Shown: one piece after another, positions 14,557 to 22,332 of the stretch
How the letters are laid out: the number at the start of each line of letters is the position of its first letter
Numbering within the stretch: the first letter of the stretch is position 1
Assembly (NCBI RefSeq): GCF_014650955.1
Contig: NZ_BMVY01000055.1
Span: forward strand, 1-32,602
Reading direction: 5' to 3'
DNA from: Streptomyces tauricus
Lineage (GTDB): Bacteria; Actinomycetota; Actinomycetes; Streptomycetales; Streptomycetaceae
Length of the DNA stretch: 32,602 nucleotides
Program-made: the position numbers and the translations under genes
Notes under the pieces: generated by a model
Told to the model about the DNA's origin: nothing
Seen by the model: the letters and a program-made list of their open reading frames with translations, nothing else
The model's database searches: none

Positions 14557-16524
14557 CTATTCGCGGTCCTCGGCGGTCGCGCGGCGGCGCATCGCGAAGA
14601 ACGCCCCGAGACCCGCGAGGATCACGACTCCCGCGACGATGCCGATGATGACGCCTGTCTGGCTGGAGTCGTCGGAGGACTCGCTGGCGGCGGCCGGAGT
14701 CGCCGACCACCAGCTCCAGTAGCCGTCCTGGCCGTAGATGTTGCCCGCGGCCTCGGGCATCTTCGTGATCGACGCGATCTGGTCCGTGCGATAGGCCTCG
14801 ACCGCGTTCGGGTACGCCATGACGTTCATGTACCCGGTGTCGTACAGCCTCGACTCCATCCGCTTGACGATTTCCGCCCTCTTGGTGGCGTCGTACTCGG
14901 CGAGCTGCTGGTCGTACAGCTCGTCGTACTTCTTGTCGCAGATGAAGTTGTCGGTCGCGCCGATGTCCTCGGGCGTCGCCGGGAGCGCCGCACACGTGTG
15001 GATGGACAGGACGAAGTCGGGGTCGGGGTTGACGGACCAGCCGTCGAAGGCGAGGTCGTACTCGCCCGCGAGCCAGGGGTCGCTCACGTTGTCCCGGCAG
15101 TCGAGCGAGACACCGATGCCGAGCTTGCCCCACCACTCCTGCAGATACTTCCCGACCGCCTTGTCCTGCGGGTCCGTGGCGTGACACAGGACGCGGTAGG
15201 TGATCGGCTCGCCGTTCTTGCCGACGCGTTTGCCGTCACCGTTCTTCTTGTAACCGGCCTCGTCGAGGAGCTGGGCCGCCCTGGCGGGATCGTACGAGAT
15301 CTGCTGGCCGTCCGCCGGTTTCCAGAAGTACGGGGAGAAGCGCGGCGGGATGTAGCCCTCGCCCTCCACCGCGTGGCCCTGGAAGACCTTGTCGACGACG
15401 GTCTCGCGGTCCACGGCCGCGAACAGCGCCCGGCGGACCTTCTGGTTCTTCAGCGATTCGTGCCCGTCGCCGAACTTCTTACCGTTCTTCGCCTGCGCGC
15501 CCGGGTTGGTGGCGAGCGCGTAGAAACGACGGCCCGGAGCGTCGTTGACGGTGACGTCCTCCTGGCTCTTCAGCGCCGCGGCCTGCGCGGGCGTCAGCCC
15601 GGAGACGAACGACACCTCGCCCTTCTGCAGCGCCGCGACCGCCGCGTCACCGTCCTTGTAGTACTTGAAGACCAGCTCGTCGAACTTCGGAGCCCCGCGC
15701 CAGAACGACTTGTTGGGCTTCAGCCGTACGTAGCTGTCGGCCTTGTAGGCCGTCAGGACGAAGGGGCCGTTGCCGACGATCGGGAACTTCTTGTCGTTGT
15801 TGAACTTCGAGAAGTCGTCGACCTTCTCCCAGACGTGCTTCGGCACGATCGGCACGTCGAGTGCGGCCATCGTGGCCTGCGGCTTCTTCAGCTCGATGAC
15901 CAGCTCGGTGGGGCTCGGCGCGGTCACCTTCTTGAAGTTCGCGACGAAACTGCCGTTCGCGGTGGCCGCGCCCTCGTCGGTCATCATCGTGTTGAACGTC
16001 CACGCCGCGTCCTCGGCGGTGGCCTGTTTCCCGTCCGACCACTTGGAGTTGTCGCGGATCGTGTAGGTCCAGGTGAGCTTGTCGGCGGACGGCTCCCACT
16101 TGGTGGCCAGACCCGGGACCGCGTGGTTGTCCTTCGGGTCGTAGTTGGTCAGGTACTCGTACATCAGCCGGTGGATGCTCGTACTGACCAGCCGCGCCGC
16201 CAGGAACGGGCTCAGCGAGTCGACGCTCTGCGCCACCGCGACCGTGAGGACCTGCTTGTCGTCCTTGGCCTCGGCCTGCTGGGTCGCCGGCGCGAGCGGA
16301 GTCATCTGACCGACGGTGAGGGTGAGCGCACCGGCCCCGGCGACAGCGAACAGCCTGAGGACAGCGCCCCGCAGGCGGCGCGGGGCGGTGACATGTGCGG
16401 ATCCGCCGCGTGGGCGCGCCCAGCCACGACGCCCCCGCGGACGACGCACCGGCCTGACGGCGGAGACAGCGGAGTGAGCGGAGACGGCGGGGCGCTTCGT
16501 GCCGAACTGGTCATGTGTGTCCAT
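14557..16524 (-). CDS. SBP_bac_5 substrate-binding protein with C-terminal membrane anchor
   Basis: Extracytoplasmic binding protein of the importer, 655 residues. An export signal is seen around residues 53-82 (RLRGAVLRLFAVAGAGALTL, ending ATQQAEA). Residues 85-600 form the family 5 domain (VDSLSPFLA, VPGLATKWEPSADKLTWTYT, KKFPIVGNGPFVL, LKNQKVRRALFAAVDRE, YDLAFDGWSVNPDPDF). No lipobox cysteine is visible. Instead the C-terminus carries a membrane segment (VIIGIVAGVVILAGLGAFFA) and a basic tail MRRRATAEDRE, so the protein is probably held by a C-terminal anchor. ATG at 16524 has GAGG ten bases upstream. The N-terminal 50 residues are unusual because part of a dispersed repeat lies in them. 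First gene of the operon. Confidence 0.93.
   Translation of the reverse strand: MDTHDQFGTKRPAVSAHSAVSAVRPVRRPRGRRGWARPRGGSAHVTAPRRLRGAVLRLFAVAGAGALTLTVGQMTPLAPATQQAEAKDDKQVLTVAVAQSVDSLSPFLAARLVSTSIHRLMYEYLTNYDPKDNHAVPGLATKWEPSADKLTWTYTIRDNSKWSDGKQATAEDAAWTFNTMMTDEGAATANGSFVANFKKVTAPSPTELVIELKKPQATMAALDVPIVPKHVWEKVDDFSKFNNDKKFPIVGNGPFVLTAYKADSYVRLKPNKSFWRGAPKFDELVFKYYKDGDAAVAALQKGEVSFVSGLTPAQAAALKSQEDVTVNDAPGRRFYALATNPGAQAKNGKKFGDGHESLKNQKVRRALFAAVDRETVVDKVFQGHAVEGEGYIPPRFSPYFWKPADGQQISYDPARAAQLLDEAGYKKNGDGKRVGKNGEPITYRVLCHATDPQDKAVGKYLQEWWGKLGIGVSLDCRDNVSDPWLAGEYDLAFDGWSVNPDPDFVLSIHTCAALPATPEDIGATDNFICDKKYDELYDQQLAEYDATKRAEIVKRMESRLYDTGYMNVMAYPNAVEAYRTDQIASITKMPEAAGNIYGQDGYWSWWSATPAAASESSDDSSQTGVIIGIVAGVVILAGLGAFFAMRRRATAEDRE
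16389..16430 (-). repeat. Partial copy of the dispersed repeat inside the binding-protein gene
   Basis: Read on the reverse strand, this 42-bp stretch (GTCGTGGCTGGGCGCGCCCA, then CGCGGCGGATCCGCACATGTCA) matches the core of the repeats at 10203-10280 and 10324-10393. It encodes RGWARPRGGSAHV between the start codon and the signal peptide. Confidence 0.75.
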
Positions 16525-16569
16525 GGCTCGCTGACCTCACGTCATCACTCGCGGCCGGGTCGATGTGAG

Positions 16570-16599
16570 TGTCTATCAGCGCTGGTCGGCATGCGTCAA
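16570..16599 (-). promoter_or_regulatory. Possible promoter of the ABC importer operon
   Basis: On the reverse strand, TTGACG (16599-16594) and TAGACA (16575-16570) are 18 bp apart, about 46 bp before the start codon of the binding-protein gene. This fits a sigma-70-type (HrdB) promoter. I see no clear operator in the rest of the 332-bp gap. Confidence 0.45.
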
Positions 16600-16767
16600 C
16601 GGCCCGTGAACCCCGTGTGGCCTGCGGAAATAACGAGTTGACCCGGATTTCACGGCCATTGGTCCAGACCGGTGAAGGGTGCCTGGTCGGAGGCTGGCGG
16701 TACGGAACAGGGCTGGTACGGCGGTGTGTTGGCACCGGCCGCGTGAGACGCGTCCCGGGATACGCCG

Positions 16768-16801
16768 AGGGCCCGCGCCGTGGATGTACGGGGCGGGCCC
16801 T
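16768..16801 (-). terminator. Hairpin, possible terminator of the MinD-like ATPase gene
   Basis: A perfect 9-bp inverted repeat (AGGGCCCGC with GCGGGCCCT, 16-base loop) lies 55 bp beyond the stop of the ATPase gene in its reading direction. No T run is present, as is common for actinobacterial terminators. Confidence 0.5.
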
Positions 16802-16856
16802 GGGTGGTGCGACGAGGGCCGATGATTCGGCCGGACGGGTTACCTGAGCAGTGGGA

Positions 16857-19800
16857 TCACTGGTGGGGCGGCGGGGGTGAAGGGGTCTGCCCCTGGGAGT
16901 CCTGGCCACCCTGGTCCTGCTGCGGGGGCTGAGCCTGTGCGGGTTGCGCCTGCGGCGACTGAGCCTGCGGGGGCTGATAGGGCGCACCCGGCTGGAACTG
17001 CTGACCCGGCGCGGGGGCGGGCGCGGGCTGGGGCTGAGGCTGCCAGCCCTGGGGAGCGGGATAGTCGTGCTGACCGACGGGCTGCTGGGGCTGCTGCGGC
17101 GGCTGCGCGTAACCGCCGGGCTGCTGCGGCGGGGCCCCGTGCGGCGGGTACGGCTGACCAGGATGCGGCTGCTGGGGCTGCTGGGGCTGCTGGGGCTGCT
17201 GCTGCGGTGAGGGCTGCGGCTGCTGGTACGGCTGAGCCGGTTGCGCGGGCTGGCCCTGCTGAGGGAACGGCCCGGGCTGCGGCTGCCCCGGCCCGGGCTG
17301 ACCCGGGTACTGCTGCCCGGGTACGGGCTGACCGGGCAGTGGCTGGCCCGGCAGGGGCTGACCAGGCATGGGCTGGCCGGGCATGGGCTGGCCGGGCATC
17401 GGCTGGCCGGGCATCGGCGGGGCGGCCACCGGCGGCGGGTTGCCGTCCGACGTCCACAGGCCCTGCGACTGCTGGTGCCGCGCGATGTCCTCCGCGACCA
17501 GCGCCGACAGGTTGAAGTACGCCTCGCGCACCTTCGGCCGCATCATGTCGAGGTTGACCTCGGCACCCGCCGCCAGATGCTCGTCGAAGGGGACGACGAT
17601 GACACCCCGGCAGCGCGTCTCGAAGTGGCTGACGATGTCGTCCACCTTGATCATCTTGCCGGTCTCGCGCACTCCGGAGATGACGGTCAGCGACCGCGAC
17701 ACCAGATCCGCGTACCCGTGCGCCGACAGCCAGTCCAGCGTCGTACTGGCGCTGCTGGCACCGTCGACGGACGGCGTCGAGATGATGATGAGCTGGTCGG
17801 CGAGATCGAGCACACCCCGCATCGCGCTGTACAGCAGGCCCGTACCGGAGTCCGTGAGGATGATCGGGTACTGCTTGCCGAGCACGTCGATCGCGCGCCG
17901 GTAGTCCTCGTCGTTGAACGTCGTGGACACGGCCGGGTCGACGTCGTTGGCGATGATCTCCAGACCCGACGGCGCCTGCGAGGTGAACCGCCTGATGTCC
18001 ATGTACGAGTTGAGGTACGGGATCGCCTGGACGAGGTCACGGATGGTGGCCCCGGTCTCCCGGCGCACACGGCGGCCGAGCGTACCGGCGTCCGGGTTGG
18101 CGTCGATGGCGAGGATCTTGTCCTGTCGCTCGGTGGCCAGCGTGGCGCCGAGGGCGGTGGTCGTGGTCGTCTTGCCCACGCCGCCCTTGAGGCTGATGAC
18201 GGCGATCCGGTAGCACGACAGCACCGGCGTACGGATCAGGTCGAGCTTGCGCTGCCGCTCGGCCTCCTCCTTCTTCCCGCCGAGCTTGAACCGGGAGGCC
18301 CCGGCGGTGGGCCGACCGCTCTTCGCCTTCTGCTTCTTGTTGTTGAGCAGCCGGTCCGACGACAGCTCCACGGCCGCCGTGTAGCCGAGGGGCGCCCCCG
18401 GATTGGTGCGCTGCCGCTGATCGTGCTGCACGGGCTGCGGCCAGGCGGTACCGGTACGGGGGTCGACGGGGGGCTGCTGTTCCGGCTGACCCTGAGTCTG
18501 GGGATGGGGCGGCTGGGGCTGGGGTGTGCTCTGCCCGTCGGCCTCGGCGTTCGGCTGCGGCTGTACGGGCTGGACCTGGGGCTGCTGGTAGGGCTGACCC
18601 TGCTGCGGGAACGGCTGCGCGGCGGGCTGCTGGGGAGCCGGGGCCTGCGGAGCCTGCGCCTGCGGGAACCCGTAACCCCCCTGCGGAGCAGGTGAGTTGG
18701 GCACGCCTGGCTGCGGGAAGCCGTAACCGGGCTGAGGGGCGGGGGCGTTGGGCGTGTTCGGTGCGGGGGTGCCCGGCTGAGCCGGAGTGCCCGGCTGCGG
18801 GAACCCGTAACCAGGGGTCTGCGCGGACGGGTTCGGAGTGGTCGGACTGGCCGGACTGGCCGGACTGGCCGGAGCGGGTGAGGCCTGGGCGGCGGCCAGA
18901 CGCGCACGCCGGGCCTCCTCCAGGGCGCTGCTCAGGTCCTCCGCGGGCTGCACCGGCTGCGCGGGCTGCTGGAGACCGTAGCCGTCCTGAGGTGCGGGGG
19001 CGGCGGGGGTGGCAGGGGCTGCGGGGGGCTGCGCGGCGGCGGGCCCGGAGTGCGGGAAGCCGTAACCGCCGCCCTGCGGTCCCGGCCCCGCGGCCGGCGC
19101 GTGACCCGGAAGAGGAGCCTGGCCCGGAGGCGTGGTCGCAACCCCGGGCTGTGGCTGCTGAGGTTGCTGCGGCTGCTGTGCCTGCGGGAAGGCAGGGGCA
19201 GCCGCCGGGGGCGTACCGGGAACGCTGTCCTGCGCCCCCGGAGTCGTACCAGGAGCACTGAACTGCGGGAACCCGTAACCGCCGGGCTGCCCCGGAGACG
19301 CTTGAGCACCGGAGGCAGGCGTGCCGGCGACAGCGGGCGCACCAGGAGCGGGCATACCGGGTGTGACAGGCCACGCCGGCGGGGAGGCCTGCGGCGCCTG
19401 CGGCTGGAACGGCTGTCCCTGCGGCGGCACGGACGGCTGAGCCGGAGCATCCGCCTGCGGCTGCCCGCCCTCACCCTCCGTCGACGTGGGCCACTGCCCG
19501 GCAGCGGCGGGCGCGGCAGGCTGGTACGCCGGCGGCAGCGGAGGCAGTCCGCCCTGTGGCAGCGGCGGCGGAGTCCATGCGGGAGCGGCGGGAGGCGTGT
19601 CCCGCACGGCATCCCGGGGCGCCGCGTCGCGAGGCTCGGCCTCCGCGCCCGGCACCGCGTCCACCGGCCCGGAGTCCGTCACGGTCACGGAATCGTCAAC
19701 GCCGTCGTCCTTGCCGGCGTCGTCCTTCTCGTCCTGGATCTCGTCGGCTGCGGCGGGCTGATTCTCCGGGGACGCCTCCTCGGCCTCTCCCGCCTCCTCG

Positions 19801-20831
19801 GCACCCTCGTCCACTTGGTCGTCGTCCTCGGACTGATCTCCGAACGCGACCTGGACGACCTCCCCGTCGGGCCTTTCCGCGTCGGGCCCTTCCGCGTCGG
19901 CGGCGGCCTTCTCCGCGACCTCACGCTTCACGGCGGAGGGGGAGATGCGCATGGTGGTGCCACTCTCGATGTCCCCGCTGTCGGCCTCGACGTCGGCCTC
20001 GGTCTCATCGGAGACCTCATCGGCGGTCTCGGAGACTTCCTCGGGCCGCGGAGCGTCAACCGCGGGCGCCGAAGGCACGTCGTTCGAAGGAACCACAGGT
20101 GCGACCGGCGGAGCCCACTGCCCCTGGAGGTTCGGCAGGTTCGGCACAGCGGCAGGACCGCCGGCGTCACCACCCGGCGTCTCAGAAGCCGCCGCGTGAG
20201 GCTCGAACCCACTGCCCACGGGCAGCCCCGGAACACCGGCCGGCCCACCGCCAGGACTCGGAGCCGACGCAGGAGCCGGGGGAGTGTGAGGAGCCCCAGG
20301 AGCAAAAGAAGGGGTGGGAACACCAGGACCCACCGGCCCAGGACCCACCGGCCCAGGACCCACGGGACCCGGCCCTACCGGACCTGGCCCCACAGGCCCC
20401 ACCGGCCCCGGAGTCACTCGATTCACCGGAACCGCCGGACCCACCGGGCCCGGAATCACAGGTCCCGGAACGACGGGCCCCGGAAACACAGGCCTCGGAG
20501 CCACCGGTGCCACCGGAGCCGTAGACGCCCCCAGTTCCCCGGCACCCCCCGCACCCGCGCCCGCACCGGAAGCCGAATCCCCGCCACTACCGCTGCCGCC
20601 GCGGCCGTCCCTGTCCCCGCCCGTATCCGCGTCGTCCTCCGCGTCCGGCTCCTCCTCGACCGCGGCCGAGGAGGCTCCGTCCGAACTGCCTGACGCGTTC
20701 TGCGTGTACCAGGCAGGAGGGGCGTAGTCGATGGTGAACTCGCCCGTCGTCTCGACGGCGGACTCCGCGTCGGACTGGTCATCGCCGGGTGTGGCCCAGC
20801 CCCCGCGGATCCCGTCCCGATCGCTGTTCAC
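16857..20831 (-). CDS. EspI-like proline-rich MinD/ParA-family ATPase
   Basis: A 1324-residue protein. Residues 1-860 are Pro/Ala/Gln/Gly-rich with acidic stretches and no expected fold. They include PVGPG repeats near residues 140-172 and six spaced copies of a GYGFPQ-type motif. Residues 875-1130 form a MinD/ParA-type ATPase with the deviant Walker A KGGVGKTT at 882-889, ILAIDANPDAG, an ILTDSGTG region, and PFDEHLAAG. The tail has nine PMPGQ-like pentapeptides and Gln/Pro-rich sequence. The layout matches M. tuberculosis EspI and, as I recall, S. coelicolor SCO5717, both linked to ESX/type VII secretion. GTG at 20831 has a perfect AGGAGG. No EccB-E, MycP or WXG100 gene lies in the window, so the partner system is missing or elsewhere. 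The ATPase assignment is firm; the ESX role is inferred. Confidence 0.88.
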   Translation of the reverse strand: MNSDRDGIRGGWATPGDDQSDAESAVETTGEFTIDYAPPAWYTQNASGSSDGASSAAVEEEPDAEDDADTGGDRDGRGGSGSGGDSASGAGAGAGGAGELGASTAPVAPVAPRPVFPGPVVPGPVIPGPVGPAVPVNRVTPGPVGPVGPGPVGPGPVGPGPVGPGPVGPGVPTPSFAPGAPHTPPAPASAPSPGGGPAGVPGLPVGSGFEPHAAASETPGGDAGGPAAVPNLPNLQGQWAPPVAPVVPSNDVPSAPAVDAPRPEEVSETADEVSDETEADVEADSGDIESGTTMRISPSAVKREVAEKAAADAEGPDAERPDGEVVQVAFGDQSEDDDQVDEGAEEAGEAEEASPENQPAAADEIQDEKDDAGKDDGVDDSVTVTDSGPVDAVPGAEAEPRDAAPRDAVRDTPPAAPAWTPPPLPQGGLPPLPPAYQPAAPAAAGQWPTSTEGEGGQPQADAPAQPSVPPQGQPFQPQAPQASPPAWPVTPGMPAPGAPAVAGTPASGAQASPGQPGGYGFPQFSAPGTTPGAQDSVPGTPPAAAPAFPQAQQPQQPQQPQPGVATTPPGQAPLPGHAPAAGPGPQGGGYGFPHSGPAAAQPPAAPATPAAPAPQDGYGLQQPAQPVQPAEDLSSALEEARRARLAAAQASPAPASPASPASPTTPNPSAQTPGYGFPQPGTPAQPGTPAPNTPNAPAPQPGYGFPQPGVPNSPAPQGGYGFPQAQAPQAPAPQQPAAQPFPQQGQPYQQPQVQPVQPQPNAEADGQSTPQPQPPHPQTQGQPEQQPPVDPRTGTAWPQPVQHDQRQRTNPGAPLGYTAAVELSSDRLLNNKKQKAKSGRPTAGASRFKLGGKKEEAERQRKLDLIRTPVLSCYRIAVISLKGGVGKTTTTTALGATLATERQDKILAIDANPDAGTLGRRVRRETGATIRDLVQAIPYLNSYMDIRRFTSQAPSGLEIIANDVDPAVSTTFNDEDYRRAIDVLGKQYPIILTDSGTGLLYSAMRGVLDLADQLIIISTPSVDGASSASTTLDWLSAHGYADLVSRSLTVISGVRETGKMIKVDDIVSHFETRCRGVIVVPFDEHLAAGAEVNLDMMRPKVREAYFNLSALVAEDIARHQQSQGLWTSDGNPPPVAAPPMPGQPMPGQPMPGQPMPGQPLPGQPLPGQPVPGQQYPGQPGPGQPQPGPFPQQGQPAQPAQPYQQPQPSPQQQPQQPQQPQQPHPGQPYPPHGAPPQQPGGYAQPPQQPQQPVGQHDYPAPQGWQPQPQPAPAPAPGQQFQPGAPYQPPQAQSPQAQPAQAQPPQQDQGGQDSQGQTPSPPPPHQ
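17283..17417 (-). repeat. Nine pentapeptide repeats in the MinD-like ATPase tail
   Basis: The 135 bp encode nine consecutive five-residue units: PMPGQ four times, PLPGQ twice, then PVPGQ, QYPGQ and PGPGQ. They lie directly after the ATPase domain and continue into a Gln/Pro-rich tail. The DNA period is 15 bp. Confidence 0.9.
18660..19285 (-). repeat. Six spaced GYGFPQ-type motifs in the disordered region
   Basis: Six copies of a G-Y-G-(F/L)-(P/Q) motif are spread over about 625 bp of the MinD-like gene and separated by 10-95 residues of Pro/Ala/Gln-rich sequence. Five read GYGFPQ or GYGFPH and one GYGLQQ. The regular aromatic residue in an otherwise aliphatic-poor region suggests a short binding or condensate motif. 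Confidence 0.75.
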
Positions 20832-21110
20832 AATTCCTCCTGGTGTGGTCGAGCACCCTCATGTCGAGCTGGGGCGACCGTGCTTGTCGTCCGGGGCCTG
20901 TCGACGCGCCCCGGATCCCCCTGTGAAGCGGCGGTCCCGTCCACGGGTACTACTGCCGCGCCCACCCCAGCCTAATCACCGCAACCACCCCCACGGCAGG
21001 CCCGTCCACCCCTCCGGTCCCGCCCACTACGTCACAGCCTGCCCAGAAGTGGCGCACGAACGGCCTTGTACGGAAGGCAAAGTGGACAAAGAGCGCTAAA
21101 GCAAGAAGGA
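20832..21110. other. Leader and spacer upstream of the MinD-like ATPase gene
   Basis: Together with the following hairpin, this makes a 392-bp gap between two genes on the reverse strand. It holds the AGGAGG site at 20836-20841. On the reverse strand there is a possible -10 box, TAGGCT, at 20974-20969, without a convincing -35 box. I see no gene in it. Confidence 0.5.
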
Positions 21111-21132
21111 CCGGCGGCATCCACGCCGCCGG
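21111..21132 (-). terminator. Terminator of the DUF397 gene
   Basis: A perfect 8-bp stem (CCGGCGGC/GCCGCCGG) with a 6-base loop is followed on the reverse strand by the T-rich stretch TCCTTCTTGCTTT. It lies 91 bp after the DUF397 stop. The spacer at 21133-21204 is almost pure C/T with CTGCTG steps on the plus strand, so the mRNA there is purine-rich. Confidence 0.7.
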
Positions 21133-21223
21133 CCCTTCTTCTCTGCTGCTCTTCTCTGCCGCTCTTCTCTTTCTTCTCTTCTGCTGCTGTGCGCCTCTGC
21201 TGCCGGGCGGCTCCTCCGCCGTA

Positions 21224-21520
21224 CTACTCGGCCGTGGCCGAGCCGTCCTGCGGCGCGGGCTCCAGGTCGAACTCACCGTCACGCGCACCGAGCACGAAGG
21301 CCCGCCACTCCGCCTCCGTGTACCGCAGGACCGTGTCCGGGTCGAGCGACGACCGCATGGCGACCGCGCCCTCGGGGAGATACGCGATCTCGACCCGCTC
21401 CTCGTGCTCCTCGGTACCGGGCGCGCTCTGCCATTCGACCCCCGAGATGTCGAGGGCGTAGAGCTCGTCCCTCTCCCGCTCCTTGCGCGCCTTGACGTCC
21501 TCGTCCTCTGCCTCGGCCAT
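21224..21520 (-). CDS. DUF397 family protein
   Basis: A 98-residue acidic protein. After a charged helix-like N-terminus (EDEDVKARKERERDEL), the region from ISGVEWQSAP through ERVEIAYLPEGAVAMRSSLD to YTEAEWRAFVLGARDGEFD matches the DUF397 pattern of one W-x-S strand, a VE(I/V)A strand, a V-x-(M/V)R-x-S turn and the EW-x-AF helix. DUF397 genes typically sit beside an XRE-type helix-turn-helix regulator and act as small partner proteins in actinomycete development and antibiotic control (family knowledge). No such regulator is next to this one. ATG at 21520 is preceded by GGAAGGGG; the frame stays open upstream through a tandem-repeat leader but has no better start. Confidence 0.8.
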   Translation of the reverse strand: MAEAEDEDVKARKERERDELYALDISGVEWQSAPGTEEHEERVEIAYLPEGAVAMRSSLDPDTVLRYTEAEWRAFVLGARDGEFDLEPAPQDGSATAE

Positions 21521-21546
21521 GGCGAAGCGACCCCTTCCGAACAAAC

Positions 21547-21594
21547 GAACCGACAAACGAACCGTCGAACGAACCGACAAACGAACCCGACAGC
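21547..21594 (-). repeat. Four 12-bp tandem repeats in the DUF397 gene leader
   Basis: Four 12-bp units begin at 21547, 21559, 21571 and 21583 on the plus strand: GAACCGACAAAC, GAACCGTCGAAC, GAACCGACAAAC and GAACCCGACAGC. A partial unit precedes them. They lie 26 bp upstream of the DUF397 start codon, so they fall in its leader or promoter, and are less GC-rich than their surroundings. Confidence 0.9.
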
Positions 21595-21693
21595 GACCCC
21601 GGCATGCGGATGACCGTCGCGTCACCCTACTGGGACCGGCCCTGGCCTCCCCGGACTCCGGGAACCCCGGTCGGAGTGGCCCCCACCCCCTGG

Positions 21694-21699
21694 TACGCT
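21694..21699 (+). promoter_or_regulatory. Possible -10 element of the rpsO promoter
   Basis: TACGCT, preceded by TGG, lies about 154 bp upstream of rpsO. No convincing -35 box is found at 17-18 bp, so this is a weak call. The region between the DUF397 leader repeats and rpsO holds no gene. Confidence 0.3.
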
Positions 21700-21852
21700 G
21701 TGTTACGGCCGTATGTGTACGCACCCCCGGACCGCCCCCTAGGGGCCCTGGAGGACGCGCTCAGCGGATCCCCGCCTCCCGAGTTACGGAAGCTCCCCTG
21801 AGAAGTGGACCAGGGGCACTCGGTGGCCACCAGAACACTACGAGGAGTACGC

Positions 21853-22143
21853 GTGCCGCTCGATGCCGCTACGAAGAAGCAGCTCATCACGGAGTTCGGT
21901 CAGAAGGAGGGCGACACCGGCTCTCCCGAGGTTCAGGTCGCGATGCTCTCGCGCCGTATCTCGGACCTGACCGAGCACCTCAAGACCCACAAGCACGACC
22001 ACCACTCCCGTCGTGGTCTGCTGATCCTGGTCGGTCAGCGCCGTCGCCTGCTGCAGTACCTGGCGAAGAAGGACATCCAGCGCTTCCGTGCGCTGGTCGA
22101 CCGCCTGGGCATCCGCCGCGGTGCGGCCGGCGGCACCAAGTAG
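21853..22143 (+). CDS. rpsO: 30S ribosomal protein S15
   Basis: S15 binds the central domain of 16S rRNA and is a primary platform protein. The 96-residue product has the expected length and pattern (KKQLITEFGQKEGDTGSPEVQ, MLSRRISDLTEHLKTHKHDHHSRRGL, LVGQRRRLLQYL, YLAKKDIQRFRALVDRLGIR). GTG at 21853 follows GAGGAG; an in-frame ATG at 21805 would give an abnormal N-terminus. It precedes pnp, as in most bacteria, with a hairpin in between, so read-through or processing can set pnp expression. Confidence 0.98.
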   Translation: MPLDAATKKQLITEFGQKEGDTGSPEVQVAMLSRRISDLTEHLKTHKHDHHSRRGLLILVGQRRRLLQYLAKKDIQRFRALVDRLGIRRGAAGGTK

Positions 22144-22152
22144 GACATCGTG

Positions 22153-22190
22153 AAGGGAGCGGTTCCCACGAACAGGGGGCCGCTCCCTTT
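22153..22190 (+). terminator. rpsO-pnp intergenic hairpin
   Basis: A perfect 10-bp stem (AAGGGAGCGG with CCGCTCCCTT, 17-base loop) starts nine bases after the rpsO stop and is followed by TTGCTG. It can act as a partial terminator. From what I recall of rpsO-pnp operons, including that of S. coelicolor, a hairpin at this place is also an RNase III processing site. Confidence 0.7.
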
Positions 22191-22218
22191 GCTGTACGTG
22201 CGGAGTGTCACCACCCCT

Positions 22219-22248
22219 TTGTAGTGTGGTAGCACAACGCAGTAGGCA
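22219..22248 (+). promoter_or_regulatory. Possible pnp promoter
   Basis: TTGTAG (22219-22224) and TAGGCA (22243-22248) are 18 bp apart, downstream of the rpsO hairpin. A transcript from here would have a leader of about 230 nt before pnp. In S. coelicolor, pnp is known to have promoters in this gap as well as read-through from rpsO (from memory). Confidence 0.45.
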
Positions 22249-22332
22249 GGACACAGAGTGGCACCGCGACAGCGCACAGCGAAGCGCGGCCCGCCACACC
22301 GCACCACCCAAGGAAAAGCGCACCTTGCCGCC

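Noticed and set aside
17283..20410. Possible CRISPR-like or satellite array
   Set aside because: The repeats are in frame within one protein-coding gene, vary at third positions and have no unique spacers.
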